This document shows positions 29,348 to 38,141 of a stretch of 64,000 nt of DNA, one piece after another. The DNA is from Haematobacter genomosp. 1. Its GTDB lineage: Bacteria > Pseudomonadota > Alphaproteobacteria > Rhodobacterales > Rhodobacteraceae. Where the stretch lies: positions 124,001-188,000 of the forward strand of contig NZ_NIPW01000011.1 of NCBI RefSeq assembly GCF_002196855.1. The letters run 5' to 3'. The notes beneath the pieces are model-generated. The model ran no database searches. It was not told the DNA's origin and saw nothing but the letters and a program-made list of their open reading frames with translations. Position 1 is the first letter of the stretch; the number at the start of each line of letters is the position of its first letter. Both the position numbers and the translations under genes were made by a program.

Positions 29348-30145
29348 ATGAACGACATGCGCATTACGGAGAGATTGGTGGACGACACCAGCAACAAGAT
29401 CGCCGCCCGGAACGTCCAGGTCTTCTATGGCGATACCCACGCGATCAAGGATGTGAGCGTGGACATCCGCGACCGGATGGTGACCGCCTTCATCGGCCCC
29501 TCCGGTTGTGGCAAGTCCACCTTCCTGCGAACGCTGAACCGGATGAACGACACGATCCAGGGATGCCGGGTGGAGGGGGAGATCCTGCTCGACAGCGAGG
29601 ATATCTACGACAAGCGCGTCGATCCGGTGCAGCTCCGGGCAAAGGTCGGCATGGTGTTCCAGAAGCCGAACCCCTTCCCGAAGTCGATCTATGACAACGT
29701 GGCCTATGGGCCCCGCATCCATGGCCTGTCCCGGTCCAAGGCGGAACTGGACGAGATCGTGGAGAAGTCGCTTCGCCGCGCCGCCCTCTGGAACGAGGTG
29801 AAGGACCGGCTTGCCGCGCCCGGCACCGGGCTTTCGGGAGGCCAGCAGCAGCGGCTCTGCATCGCGCGGGCGGTGGCGACCTCGCCCGAGGTTCTGCTGA
29901 TGGACGAACCGTGCTCCGCCCTCGACCCCATCGCGACTGCGCAGGTCGAGGAACTGATCGACGAGCTTCGCGCGAATTTCTCCGTCGTGATCGTGACCCA
30001 CTCCATGCAGCAGGCGGCACGGGTGAGCCAGAAGACCGCCTTCTTCCATCTCGGCCATCTCGTCGAATTCGGCGAGACCGGGGATATCTTCACCAATCCG
30101 AAAGACCCCCGGACCGAGAGCTACATCTCGGGCCGCATCGGCTGA
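29348..30145 (+). CDS. pstB: Phosphate ABC transporter ATPase
   Basis: 265 residues. Walker [10 protein letters not shown] near 50-58, the PstB hallmark [18 protein letters not shown], signature [15 protein letters not shown] near 162-176, Walker [14 protein letters not shown]. Hydrolyses ATP to drive phosphate uptake through PstCA and takes part in signalling to PhoR via PhoU. Starts 12 bp after pstA. Confidence 0.96.
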   Translation: MNDMRITERLVDDTSNKIAARNVQVFYGDTHAIKDVSVDIRDRMVTAFIGPSGCGKSTFLRTLNRMNDTIQGCRVEGEILLDSEDIYDKRVDPVQLRAKVGMVFQKPNPFPKSIYDNVAYGPRIHGLSRSKAELDEIVEKSLRRAALWNEVKDRLAAPGTGLSGGQQQRLCIARAVATSPEVLLMDEPCSALDPIATAQVEELIDELRANFSVVIVTHSMQQAARVSQKTAFFHLGHLVEFGETGDIFTNPKDPRTESYISGRIG

Positions 30146-30157
30146 GCGGGAGCGACC

Positions 30158-30877
30158 ATGCCTGAGGTACATATCCAGTCCGCCTTCGACCGCGATCTCG
30201 AAGCGATCCAGGCGATGATCATGAAGATGGGCGGCATCGTCGAGACGCAGTTGCTCGACAGCGTGCAGGCGCTGGAGGAACGCGACGACGAGCTCGCCGC
30301 CCATGTCCGCGCCACAGACAAGCAGGTCGATCAGCTTGAGGAGCAGATCAATCTGGAGGCCGCCCGCGTCATCGCCATGCGGGCCCCCATCGCCACCGAT
30401 CTGCGCACCGTGCTGACGGTGCTCAAGATCTCCAATAATCTGGAGCGGATCGGCGATTATGCGAAGAACCTCGCCAAGCGATCCGTCGTGCTCGGCCAGA
30501 TGCCGCAGATCTCGGGCGCTGCCGGATCCATCCGGCGGATGTCCAAGGCGGTGGAGCAGATGCTGAAGGATGCGCTCGACGCCTATATCCACCGCGATGT
30601 TGAACTGGCCCGCGACGTGCGCGACCGCGACCAGGACGTGGATCAGATGTACAACGCGCTGTTCCGCGAGTTCCTGACCCATATGATGGAGGATCCGCGC
30701 AACATCACCGCCTGCATGCACCTTCACTTCATCGCCAAGAACATCGAACGCTGCGGCGATCACGTCACCTCCATCGCGGAGCAGGTGATCTATCTCGCGA
30801 CCGGCGAGATGCCCTCCGACAACCGGCCCAAGGCGGATGCGACATCGGCCCAGCCGATCATGGAGGATCGGGGATGA
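30158..30877 (+). CDS. phoU: Phosphate signalling regulator PhoU
   Basis: 239 residues, all-helical, two PhoU repeats with the metal-binding E/D motif style seen in ERIGDYAKNLAKRS and ERCGDHVTSIAEQ. Restrains PhoR when phosphate is sufficient and limits Pst flux. Starts 12 bp after pstB; its stop overlaps phoB (ATGA). Confidence 0.95.
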   Translation: MPEVHIQSAFDRDLEAIQAMIMKMGGIVETQLLDSVQALEERDDELAAHVRATDKQVDQLEEQINLEAARVIAMRAPIATDLRTVLTVLKISNNLERIGDYAKNLAKRSVVLGQMPQISGAAGSIRRMSKAVEQMLKDALDAYIHRDVELARDVRDRDQDVDQMYNALFREFLTHMMEDPRNITACMHLHFIAKNIERCGDHVTSIAEQVIYLATGEMPSDNRPKADATSAQPIMEDRG

Positions 30878-31560
30878 GCACGAAGCCGAGTGTCCTTCTC
30901 GTGGAGGATGAGCCTTCGCAGCGCGAGGTGCTGGCCTACAACCTCGAGGCGGAGGGGTTCCGGGTGATCCCGGCCTCCAACGGGGAGGAGGCGCTGCTTC
31001 TGGTGGATGAGGAAGCGCCCGATCTGGTGCTGCTGGACTGGATGCTGCCAAATGTCTCCGGCATCGAGGTCTGCCGTCAGCTGAAGGGCCGTCCCGGAAC
31101 GCGCAGTCTGCCGATCCTCATGCTCTCCGCCCGCTCGGAGGAGGTGGACCGGGTGCGCGGGCTGGAAACCGGCGCAGACGACTATGTCGTCAAACCCTAT
31201 TCCATCGTGGAGCTCATGGCGCGCGCCCGCGCGCTCCTCCGCCGCACGCGTCCCGCTTCGGTGGGCGAGGTGCTGGAGTTCGGCGGCATCCGGCTCGACC
31301 CGGAGAGCCACCGTGTCTGGCGGGAAGAAAAGCTGCTGAAACTCGGCCCGACGGAGTTCCGTCTGCTCTCCACGCTGATGGAAAAGCCGGGGCGGGTCTG
31401 GAGCCGGGAGCAGCTGCTGGACCGGGTCTGGGGGCGGGACATCTATGTCGATACCCGGACGGTGGATGTCCATATCGGCAGGCTTCGCAAGGCGCTTGGC
31501 ATCCACGGCGGAGAGGACGTCCTGCGCACCGTGCGCGGCGCGGGCTACGCGCTGGGATAA
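30874..31560 (+). CDS. phoB: Phosphate regulon response regulator PhoB
   Basis: 228 residues. Receiver domain with acidic pocket EDE at 11-13, phosphoacceptor Asp55 in LVLLDWMLPN, and Lys in VVKPYS. OmpR-type winged helix follows, with TRTVDVHIGRLRKAL near the C-terminus. Phosphorylated by PhoR, it should bind the PHO box upstream of pstS. Last gene of the operon; no clear terminator follows before the repeat-rich gap. Confidence 0.95.
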   Translation: MSTKPSVLLVEDEPSQREVLAYNLEAEGFRVIPASNGEEALLLVDEEAPDLVLLDWMLPNVSGIEVCRQLKGRPGTRSLPILMLSARSEEVDRVRGLETGADDYVVKPYSIVELMARARALLRRTRPASVGEVLEFGGIRLDPESHRVWREEKLLKLGPTEFRLLSTLMEKPGRVWSREQLLDRVWGRDIYVDTRTVDVHIGRLRKALGIHGGEDVLRTVRGAGYALG

Positions 31561-31567
31561 TGCGCTG

Positions 31568-31752
31568 GGAGGTATCGGGAGGGTCGCCCGCCTTCACAAA
31601 CGCGGCGACCCGGCCACAAGGTGAGCCGCTGCAGGGAGTGGATTGGCAGGCCATTTTATGCGGAGGTACGGGGTTGCCTGCCTCCATGAACGCGGCGATC
31701 GGGCAAGGCTGACGCGCTACGGGGCGGATCGGCGGGCATATTATCATGCAAG
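31568..31752. repeat. Imperfect tandem duplication of about 93 bp
   Basis: Unit A (31568-31661) and unit B (31662-31752) both start GGAGGTA and share blocks such as AACGCGGCGA, a GAGCCGCT/GACGCGCT stretch, GGAT[TC]GGC[AG]GGC and a TTAT[C]ATGC end, with small indels. On the minus strand both units can be read as related peptides (PIAAFMEAGNP and RVAAFVKAGDP), but no start, ribosome site or known family supports a gene. Function unknown; possibly a dispersed intergenic repeat. Confidence 0.65.
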
Positions 31753-31811
31753 ACCGTGCAGGCGCTGACCCGCAGGCTGGTCAGCCAGATCGACCGCTGA
31801 AAGATCTCGCC

Positions 31812-31978
31812 TTAACAGGCTGCTGAAAACCTCCTGAAGTGCTATGCCTATGCCTTGGAGATCGGAAAATCGGCCCGGAAACGCCCAGAAGTATATGGAT
31901 TTCCGGCCGGATTTCGTCAGGTTGCGAACGATTTCCGCTCTACCACCAGCCCAAAAACCTTTTTCAGCAGCGTGTTAA
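31812..31978. mobile_element. MITE-like element flanked by TTAA
   Basis: Left end TTAACAGGCTGCTGAAAA (31812-31829) is inverted at the right end (31961-31978), reading TTAACACGCTGCTGAAAA on the other strand, one mismatch in 18. If the outer TTAA on each side is the target duplication, the element is 31816-31974 (159 bp) with 14-bp terminal inverted repeats. There is no room for a transposase, so it would be mobilised in trans. CAGGCTGCTGAAAA-like termini are familiar from IS1182/IS5-type elements, from memory. Confidence 0.75.
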
Positions 31979-32058
31979 AGGGTCTGGCCTGAAGCCCCCG
32001 AACCAAGCTTTTGTTTCATTGGTCCATTGTCGATGGCCGCCCTTGCCCGCCTGCGTGT

Positions 32059-32232
32059 GGGTATACGCGCGCGGATGGCGATTGTGCCGGAATTTCGGGA
32101 GCCGGCTGAGGGCATGGGTATGCGCGCGCGTGTAGCGATCTTGAGGCGACGGGCGGCCAAGTCTTCTACCGCGTGGATATGCAAGCGCGCATGGCGGCTG
32201 CTCCCCGTGCAGGTTTCCTTCAGGCCCGCGGT
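32059..32232. repeat. Three imperfect 57-59-bp tandem repeats
   Basis: Units begin GGGTATACGCGCGCGGATGG (32059), GGGTATGCGCGCGCGTGTAG (32116) and GGATATGCAAGCGCGCATGG (32175), each followed by GCG[AG][TC]TTG-like sequence. They diverge after the first 25 bp. GC-rich and partly self-complementary (GCGCGC). Nothing else is recognisable in 31979-32313; no gene is supported. Confidence 0.55.
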
Positions 32233-32313
32233 CGGTATGCCCGCAGGGCGGATGATACCCCTCCGCGCAGGCGGGTATCGGCGGCAGGCCATGTGCCCAC
32301 GCCAGTTGCCCGC

Positions 32314-34776
32314 TCAGGGGGTGGGCGTTATCCGGGTAATCCCCACGGCGGCAGCGCGGGCAAGGGCCGGGTCCAGCGACATCGGGATATACTCTCCCCG
32401 CCGCCACAGTTCCCCCATATCGTCATAGTGGCGCGAGAGCGGATGCCCTGACTGCCCGGTCGCCGTGATGAAGACCGAACTGTCAGGGTCGGCGAAATCA
32501 TAGACCCCGCGATAGCCCGCGCCATGGACGTTGAGATAGGGATTGCTGCCCGTGCCGCTGGTCAACCCGCGCATCAGCGTATCGTCCCCGCCCGAAGTGG
32601 ACTGCCGGATGTTCACGAGATAGCGCAGCAGCGGCACGTTCCCCAGCACCGGATGGTCATGCGCCGCCTGATGGATGTCGCCCCAGCGCCAGCTTTCCAG
32701 ATTGCGGCCATAGCGTTCGGAGAGCCGCAGCAGCGCATCGTCCAGTGCCATCCGCGCAATGTCCGTGCAGGTCTCCACCGGGGAGGACTGGATGATGTCG
32801 CACCATTTCCCGGCGCCGTCGATGTTGCGGAATACCCGCTCCATGAACAGCGGATCGGCATGAGTGAAGCTGTCCGCCAACGGGCCGAGCTCATCCCGGA
32901 TGAGCTTTTCCTGCAGGCTCCGCATCCAGGCGGCATAGATCAGCGGCTCGGGCAGATGCTCGTTCATCTCCCCGTTCCACTCGGCCAGCAGGTTCAGCGC
33001 CTTCTGGCGGAGCCGTTCGGTGGTGCCTTCTGCGGCGGGCTCGCCGGTGAACCACAGATCCTTGCCGATGAGCGGCAGAAGCGTGCGCGCGCCCTGGCTC
33101 ACCGTGTCGAGCTGCGCTTCGATGAAGCTCTCCCGCGTGTGGACTTCCCGTGTCTGCATCAGACGCTTCCACCGCTCGATGCGCTGGCTGTCGCCCCAGT
33201 CGAAGCTCACGTGCCGGGGGAAGGGGGCGTCGATGATCTTGTTGTTGGTATTGCCGAGGATGCCTCCCTCCGGCTCCACGAACCGGGGGTTCTCCGCATA
33301 GGGGAATATCCCCTGCCAGCGGTTCTGCGCGATCCAGCCGGGGCTGGGCATCCGGCCCTGCGTCTGGTGGGCCGCATCGCGCAGGGGCATGGCACCGACG
33401 AGCTGCATGGCGATGCCACGGGCATCGGCCAGCATCAGGTTCTGCGAAGGCGCGGTGTAAAGCTCCCCTGCCGCCAGCCCCTCCGTAACGGAACGCGCGG
33501 TCATCAGCCGGAGGCCCGCGGTCATCGTCCGGTCATGCGGGGTGAGCGCCGTCCAGGTCAGCGACATCACGTGGCCGGGCGGCGTGACTGTCCCCAGATC
33601 GTAATGGGAGCCCGGCAGGACAGGGCCGTTCTCCGTCCAGCGCAGGGTGAGCGTGACGGGGGGCGCGTCCTTGATCGACAGGATCGCGCGGCGTGTCTCG
33701 AAGCTCTTGTAGCCCGAGGGAGTCAGGTATTCCTCCGGGTTCTCGGGGTTCAGCCGCTCGATATGCAGATCCTGATCGTCGAGGTAGGAGGAGGTCAGCG
33801 CCCAGCCCAGATCGGCGTTCCGCCCGACGATCACCAGCGGGATGCCGGGGATCGTCCCGCCGATCACCCCGCCGCCTGCAAGGTCAAGCCGCGCGAGATA
33901 CCACACCGTCGGGGCCGAAAAGTTGAGGTGCGGATCGTTGGCCAGCAGCGTGCCCCCCGACGCGGAGCGGGAGGGCGCCGCCGCCCAGGCATTGGAGGCC
34001 CCGGCGAAAACCTGCGGATGCACGGGATCGAAGGCGCTCTCCGGCCCCGACAGCGCGGCATAGGAAGGCGTCACGTTCGGCACGATGCTGGCATAGTCCG
34101 GCAGGGCGGCGATGCCGGGGCCGGGAACGTCCGGCAGGATGTCCTGCACCCGGTTCGCGGGCATCAGCAGCGATGTGCGGGCGCGCAGCACCTCCCGCTC
34201 CATCTGGCCGGTCAGCTGCAGCGCCATGAGCTTCAGAATCGCCAGCGAATCCGCCGGTTGCCAATGGGCGATCTCGGGCGGGAACAGGAAGAACTCCGGT
34301 GCGCCGCGTCCCAGAGCCTGCGCGTTCACCGTTTCGATCCAGGCGTTCACGCCGCGGGAATAGGCCTCCAGCGCGCGTTTCGTGGGCTCGTCCTGCTCCT
34401 CGAACGACGCTTGCGCCAAGCCGTAAAGGTCGAGACGGCGGATGAACTCGTCGGTCCGCACCGTGCGCGCCCCGAAGACTTCTGACAGCCGCCCCTGCGC
34501 GGTGCGGCGCAGAATCGTCATCTGCCACAACCTGTCCTGGGCGTGGACGAAGCCCAGCCCGAAGAAGGCGTCCTCATCCGTCTTGGCGAAGATATGCGGC
34601 ACGCTTGCGGTGTCGCGCACGATTTCCATGGGCTGATGCACGCCCGAAAGCCGGTAGGACGCGCTGTAATCGGGCAGGGAGCGGGACGTGACATAGTAAA
34701 GGCCCGCGAGCGTCGCAGCCGTCACCAGGATCAGCGCTGTGAGAATCCGCACAAGCCAGCGGAATGCGATGAGCAT
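32314..34776 (-). CDS. Penicillin acylase-family N-terminal nucleophile hydrolase
   Basis: 820 residues. One N-terminal membrane helix or uncleaved signal (WLVRILTALILVTAATLAG), then the acylase alpha part. The autocleavage/nucleophile site is GASNAWAAAP with Ser near residue 263; NDPHLNFSAPTVWYLA follows as in the beta subunit. Processing would give alpha and beta chains in the periplasm. Relatives cleave beta-lactam side chains or N-acyl-homoserine lactones; which applies here cannot be told. Single gene, divergent from the dehydrogenase at 34855. Confidence 0.9.
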   Translation of the reverse strand: MLIAFRWLVRILTALILVTAATLAGLYYVTSRSLPDYSASYRLSGVHQPMEIVRDTASVPHIFAKTDEDAFFGLGFVHAQDRLWQMTILRRTAQGRLSEVFGARTVRTDEFIRRLDLYGLAQASFEEQDEPTKRALEAYSRGVNAWIETVNAQALGRGAPEFFLFPPEIAHWQPADSLAILKLMALQLTGQMEREVLRARTSLLMPANRVQDILPDVPGPGIAALPDYASIVPNVTPSYAALSGPESAFDPVHPQVFAGASNAWAAAPSRSASGGTLLANDPHLNFSAPTVWYLARLDLAGGGVIGGTIPGIPLVIVGRNADLGWALTSSYLDDQDLHIERLNPENPEEYLTPSGYKSFETRRAILSIKDAPPVTLTLRWTENGPVLPGSHYDLGTVTPPGHVMSLTWTALTPHDRTMTAGLRLMTARSVTEGLAAGELYTAPSQNLMLADARGIAMQLVGAMPLRDAAHQTQGRMPSPGWIAQNRWQGIFPYAENPRFVEPEGGILGNTNNKIIDAPFPRHVSFDWGDSQRIERWKRLMQTREVHTRESFIEAQLDTVSQGARTLLPLIGKDLWFTGEPAAEGTTERLRQKALNLLAEWNGEMNEHLPEPLIYAAWMRSLQEKLIRDELGPLADSFTHADPLFMERVFRNIDGAGKWCDIIQSSPVETCTDIARMALDDALLRLSERYGRNLESWRWGDIHQAAHDHPVLGNVPLLRYLVNIRQSTSGGDDTLMRGLTSGTGSNPYLNVHGAGYRGVYDFADPDSSVFITATGQSGHPLSRHYDDMGELWRRGEYIPMSLDPALARAAAVGITRITPTP

Positions 34777-34854
34777 GGGGGCCTTCAGTTGACGCGGGCG
34801 ATGGAGCCCGTAGTTAAGTCAAAGCGGTGAGACGCGCAATCGTGAGGAGGGGAC

Positions 34855-35745
34855 ATGAAGGTCGCATTTCTGGGTCTGGGTGTGATGGGGGCGCCGATGG
34901 CGCGGCATCTGGCAAAGGCGGGCCATGCGGTCACCGTCTATAATCGCACGTATTCCAAGGCGGCCGCCTGGGTCGCAACCTATGGCGGGCAGGCCGCGCG
35001 CACGCCCGCCGCGGCGGCGGAAGGTGCCGAATTCGTGATGGTCTGCGTCGGCAATGACGATGACCTGCGGTCTGTCTGTCTCGGGCCGGAGGGCGCCTTC
35101 GCGGGGATGGCGGCGGGCAGCGTGCTTGTGGATCACACGACGGTCTCTGCGCGGGTGACGCGGGAGCTTGCGGCGGCGGCGGCGGAGCAGTCCATCGCTT
35201 TCGTCGATGCGCCGGTCTCAGGCGGGCAGGCGGGAGCCGAAAACGGTATCCTGTCCGTCATGTGCGGCGGTGCGCCGGAGGATTTCGCGCGGGCGGAGCC
35301 GGTGATCGCCGCCTATTCCCGCATCTGCCGCCTGATCGGGCCGACTGGCTCGGGCCAGCTTGCCAAGATGATGAACCAGATCTGCATAGCGGGTGTGGTG
35401 CAGGGCCTTTCGGAAGCGCTGTCCTTCGGGGAGAAGGCGGGCCTTGACGGGCGCGCGGTGGTGGAGGTCATCAGTCAGGGCGCCGCGGGATCATGGCAGA
35501 TGGTCAACCGGCATGACTCGATGCTGGACGACCGTTTCAACTTCGGTTTCGCCGTGGACTGGATGCGCAAGGATCTGGGCATCTGTCTCGCGACCGGCGA
35601 CGAGATCGGCGCCCCTCTGCCCCTGACCGCTCTGGTCGATCAGTTCTACAAGGATGTGCAGGCGATGGGCGGCGGGCGGTGGGATACTTCCTCCCTCCTG
35701 CGCAGGCTGAAGGCATTTGACCGGGAGGAACTGGATCAACGCTGA
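34855..35745 (+). CDS. Beta-hydroxyacid dehydrogenase, NAD(P)-dependent
   Basis: 296 residues. Rossmann motif GLGVMGAPMARHL at 7-19, substrate-binding DAPVSGGQAGAENG near 121-134, catalytic Lys in GQLAKMMNQ near 170. Closest by pattern to the 3-hydroxyisobutyrate / tartronate semialdehyde / gamma-hydroxybutyrate dehydrogenase family. Exact substrate unclear; a valine-degradation or glyoxylate role would be guesses. GAGGAGGGG precedes the start. Confidence 0.9.
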   Translation: MKVAFLGLGVMGAPMARHLAKAGHAVTVYNRTYSKAAAWVATYGGQAARTPAAAAEGAEFVMVCVGNDDDLRSVCLGPEGAFAGMAAGSVLVDHTTVSARVTRELAAAAAEQSIAFVDAPVSGGQAGAENGILSVMCGGAPEDFARAEPVIAAYSRICRLIGPTGSGQLAKMMNQICIAGVVQGLSEALSFGEKAGLDGRAVVEVISQGAAGSWQMVNRHDSMLDDRFNFGFAVDWMRKDLGICLATGDEIGAPLPLTALVDQFYKDVQAMGGGRWDTSSLLRRLKAFDREELDQR

Positions 35746-35807
35746 TCCCGCTCCCGTGTTGCGCGTGCCGCGCTTGATCGGCGGCGCGCGCCAGCCTACC
35801 AAGGGGC

Positions 35808-36257
35808 ATGATCACGCAGCGGATGAAATATGCGCTCAAGGCGCTGATGGTGCTCGCCGATGAATGGCAGGGAGGACATAATCCGCTGTCCATCGAGGAG
35901 ATCGCCCGCCGGGCGGGCACGCCCAAGCGGTTTCTCGAACACATCCTGCTCGATCTGCGCAAGACCGGCACCGTGGTGAGCCTGCGCGGGCGTCGGGGCG
36001 GCTACATGCTCGTCAAACCCCCGGAAACCGTGGCGTTGAGCGAATTGCTCCGCGCCATCGACGGGCCGATTGCGCCGCTCCCCTGTCTGTCCCGCAAGGC
36101 CTATCAGCGCTGCGAGGATTGCACGGATGAGGAAACATGCCGTCTCCGCCGGGTCTTCGGGGAACTGTTCTGGTCGTATCTCATCCTGCTGGAAAGCCTG
36201 ACGCTTGCCGACCTCATCCGCACGCCCGACCGGTTCGGGCAGCTCGTGGCCGAATGA
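35808..36257 (+). CDS. Rrf2-family regulator with four cysteines
   Basis: 149 residues. Winged helix at the N-terminus (ITQRMKYALKALMVLADE, then IEEIARRAGTPKRFLEHIL). Cys93, Cys102, Cys105 and Cys111 (CLSRKAYQRCEDCTDEETC) are well placed for an iron-sulfur cluster as in IscR/NsrR/RsrR, but the spacing is not the IscR one. Overlaps the following flavoprotein by four bases, so the two are translationally coupled and the regulator probably controls it. Confidence 0.88.
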   Translation: MITQRMKYALKALMVLADEWQGGHNPLSIEEIARRAGTPKRFLEHILLDLRKTGTVVSLRGRRGGYMLVKPPETVALSELLRAIDGPIAPLPCLSRKAYQRCEDCTDEETCRLRRVFGELFWSYLILLESLTLADLIRTPDRFGQLVAE

Positions 36258-37546
36258 CGGGGATCCCGCATATCCTCATCGCAGGCGGCGGTGCGACGGG
36301 TACGATCCTCGCCGCGCAGCTTCTGCGCCGGGGCGCCCGGGTGAGTCTGGTGGAGCGGAATACGGTGGGCGAGGGGGTTGCCTATTCCACCCGCGATCCC
36401 GCGCATCTGCTGAACACCCGAAGTGCCGCGATGTCCGCTTTCCCCGACATGCCGGGCGATTTCGTGGACTGGCTGCTGCGCGAACGAGGCGCGGCGGACC
36501 CTGCCGCTTTCGAGCGGAGAGCGGATTACGCGCGCTATCTCAAGCATCTGCTCGCGCCGTGGCAGGACGATCCGCGTCTCCGCATTCTGCGGCAGGAGGC
36601 TGTGGCGGCGCAGAGCGAGGGCGTGGGCGTCACCCTGCACTGCGCGGGGGGTGAAGTGCTGGCCGGGGATCGCCTGGTGCTGGCCACGGGTCATGCGGTG
36701 CCGGAGGCCGAACCCGGGATGCGCCAGCCGTGGCGGGAGGGGGGGACGCCGGAGGGGCTGGTGCTTCTGGTCGGCACGGGGCTGACCATGGTGGATGAGG
36801 TGTTGAGCCTGCTGGAAGCGGGCCATCGCGGCGGAATGCTGGCAATTTCGCGACGCGGTCTTTTGTCGAGGCACCATCTGGAGGAGCCGCCGCGCGCGGC
36901 GACACTTCCCGATGACGTTCCTGTCGGAGAGGGGCCCGCGACCATCGCGCGCTGGCTCCGCCACACCGTCGCGCGGGAGGTCGCCGCGGGGGGCGACTGG
37001 CGGGGCGTTGTGGATGCGGTGCGGCCGGAGGTGCAGACGTTGTGGCGGGCCATGCCGGAGGCTGGCCGGCGGGTCTTTCTGCGCCATGGGGCGGTCTGGT
37101 GGGATGTCCATCGCCACCGGATGCCGCCCGGTTCACGCGCCCGCCTTGACGCCGCGATGGCGGAAGGGGTGCTGCGGCTGCAGCGCGCGCGGCTGCGGAG
37201 TCTCGTGGCGGGGACAGCGCGGCTGAGCCTGCCGGGCGGCGGGGTAGAGGAGATCGCGACCGCCGCCGTCATAGACTGCCGGGGGATCAGGCGCGACCCG
37301 GAGCGTTCCGCCTCGCCGCTGGTCGCGGGGCTGCTCGGCTCCGGGCTGGCGCGGATCGACCCGCTGCGGCTGGGGCTGGACGTGACGCCACAGGGGGCCC
37401 TCATCGCGCGGGACGGGACAGTGTCCCAGACGATCCATGCGGTCGGCCCGCCAAGCCGCGCGGCCCTTTGGGAGATCACGGCGATTCCCGATATCCGGGA
37501 GCAGGTCGCCCGGCTCGCCGCTTCGTTCGTGCCTAGTTGCGGGTAG
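36254..37546 (+). CDS. FAD/NAD(P)-binding oxidoreductase-like protein
   Basis: 430 residues. N-terminal dinucleotide fold ILIAGGGATGTILAAQLL (about 6-23), then VNLVERN-like SLVERNTVGEGVAYST, typical of the FAD-NAD(P)-binding family PF13454 (relatives are called HdfC or hydroxyacylglutathione-like in places). Start at 36254 is fixed by the ATGA overlap with the Rrf2 gene. Cytoplasmic; substrate unknown. Confidence 0.82.
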   Translation: MTGIPHILIAGGGATGTILAAQLLRRGARVSLVERNTVGEGVAYSTRDPAHLLNTRSAAMSAFPDMPGDFVDWLLRERGAADPAAFERRADYARYLKHLLAPWQDDPRLRILRQEAVAAQSEGVGVTLHCAGGEVLAGDRLVLATGHAVPEAEPGMRQPWREGGTPEGLVLLVGTGLTMVDEVLSLLEAGHRGGMLAISRRGLLSRHHLEEPPRAATLPDDVPVGEGPATIARWLRHTVAREVAAGGDWRGVVDAVRPEVQTLWRAMPEAGRRVFLRHGAVWWDVHRHRMPPGSRARLDAAMAEGVLRLQRARLRSLVAGTARLSLPGGGVEEIATAAVIDCRGIRRDPERSASPLVAGLLGSGLARIDPLRLGLDVTPQGALIARDGTVSQTIHAVGPPSRAALWEITAIPDIREQVARLAASFVPSCG

Positions 37547-37614
37547 GCTTCTGCTGACCATTCCCTGCCGAATGCCGCGCTGCGGAAAATATTGCGCTGG
37601 GCCTTGCCGGAAAG

Positions 37615-37657
37615 CATAGGTGCCTATACATAGGTGGCTAATCGTTATCCACCTATG
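37615..37657. promoter_or_regulatory. MarR-type operator
   Basis: Inverted repeat CATAGGTGG (37629-37637) and CCACCTATG (37649-37657) with 11-bp spacer, plus an extra half-site CATAGGTG at 37615-37622 placed 14 bp before the first arm. The dyad ends 5 bp before the MarR ATG, ideal for autorepression and for control of the downstream efflux genes. Confidence 0.82.
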
Positions 37658-37662
37658 TCTTT

Positions 37663-38139
37663 ATGGCCATGCCCCAGAGCCTCACGAAACCCACCCCCGC
37701 CGATCAGCGCAACGCCTGGTTCATCGACGAACTCACCAAGGTGAGTCGCAAGATCCGCACGCTGTTCGATGCCCGCGTGCGGGCGCAGGCTCTGACCCTG
37801 TCCCGCGCGCGCGTCCTTTTGCGGCTGAGCGAGGGGGACGGCCAGACCCAGAGCCAGCTTGCCTGCAAGCTGGAGGTGGAACAGCCCTCCATGGTGGGCA
37901 TTCTCGACGGTCTGGAAAAGTTGGGCTACATCCGCCGCGAGGCGCAGGAGAGCGACCGGCGCGTCAAGAACGTCTATCTCACCGATACTGCGCGGATGAA
38001 GGCGCGCGGGCTGACCGATTTCTCCCGTCGTCTGCGGGAAGATATGCTTGAAGGCATTTCTCCTGCCGATCTGGAAACGGCGACGCGCGTGCTGCGTGTC
38101 ATCATGCAGAACATCGACTCTGGCAAGCTGGACGGCTGA
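37663..38139 (+). CDS. MarR-family regulator
   Basis: 158 residues, winged helix with ARVLLRLSEGDGQTQSQLA, KLEVEQPSMVGILDGLEK and the wing QESDRRVKNVYLTDTA. Starts 5 bp after its likely operator and 2 bp (stop to start) ahead of the efflux pump, so the three genes form an operon repressed by this protein and induced by a substrate of the pump. Confidence 0.92.
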   Translation: MAMPQSLTKPTPADQRNAWFIDELTKVSRKIRTLFDARVRAQALTLSRARVLLRLSEGDGQTQSQLACKLEVEQPSMVGILDGLEKLGYIRREAQESDRRVKNVYLTDTARMKARGLTDFSRRLREDMLEGISPADLETATRVLRVIMQNIDSGKLDG

Positions 38140-38141
38140 TC

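Noticed and set aside
27440-31051. A 1203-codon minus-strand open frame under the pst genes
   Set aside because: It is antisense to pstC, pstA, pstB, phoU and part of phoB, is rich in Arg, His and Asp, and has no recognisable domain.
31214-31747. A 177-codon minus-strand frame covering the tandem duplication
   Set aside because: Over half of it is antisense to phoB; the repeated peptide motif simply reflects the DNA duplication.
31979-32313. A CRISPR array from the short repeats at 32.06-32.23 kb
   Set aside because: Only three diverged units, no constant repeat-spacer alternation, and no cas genes in the window.
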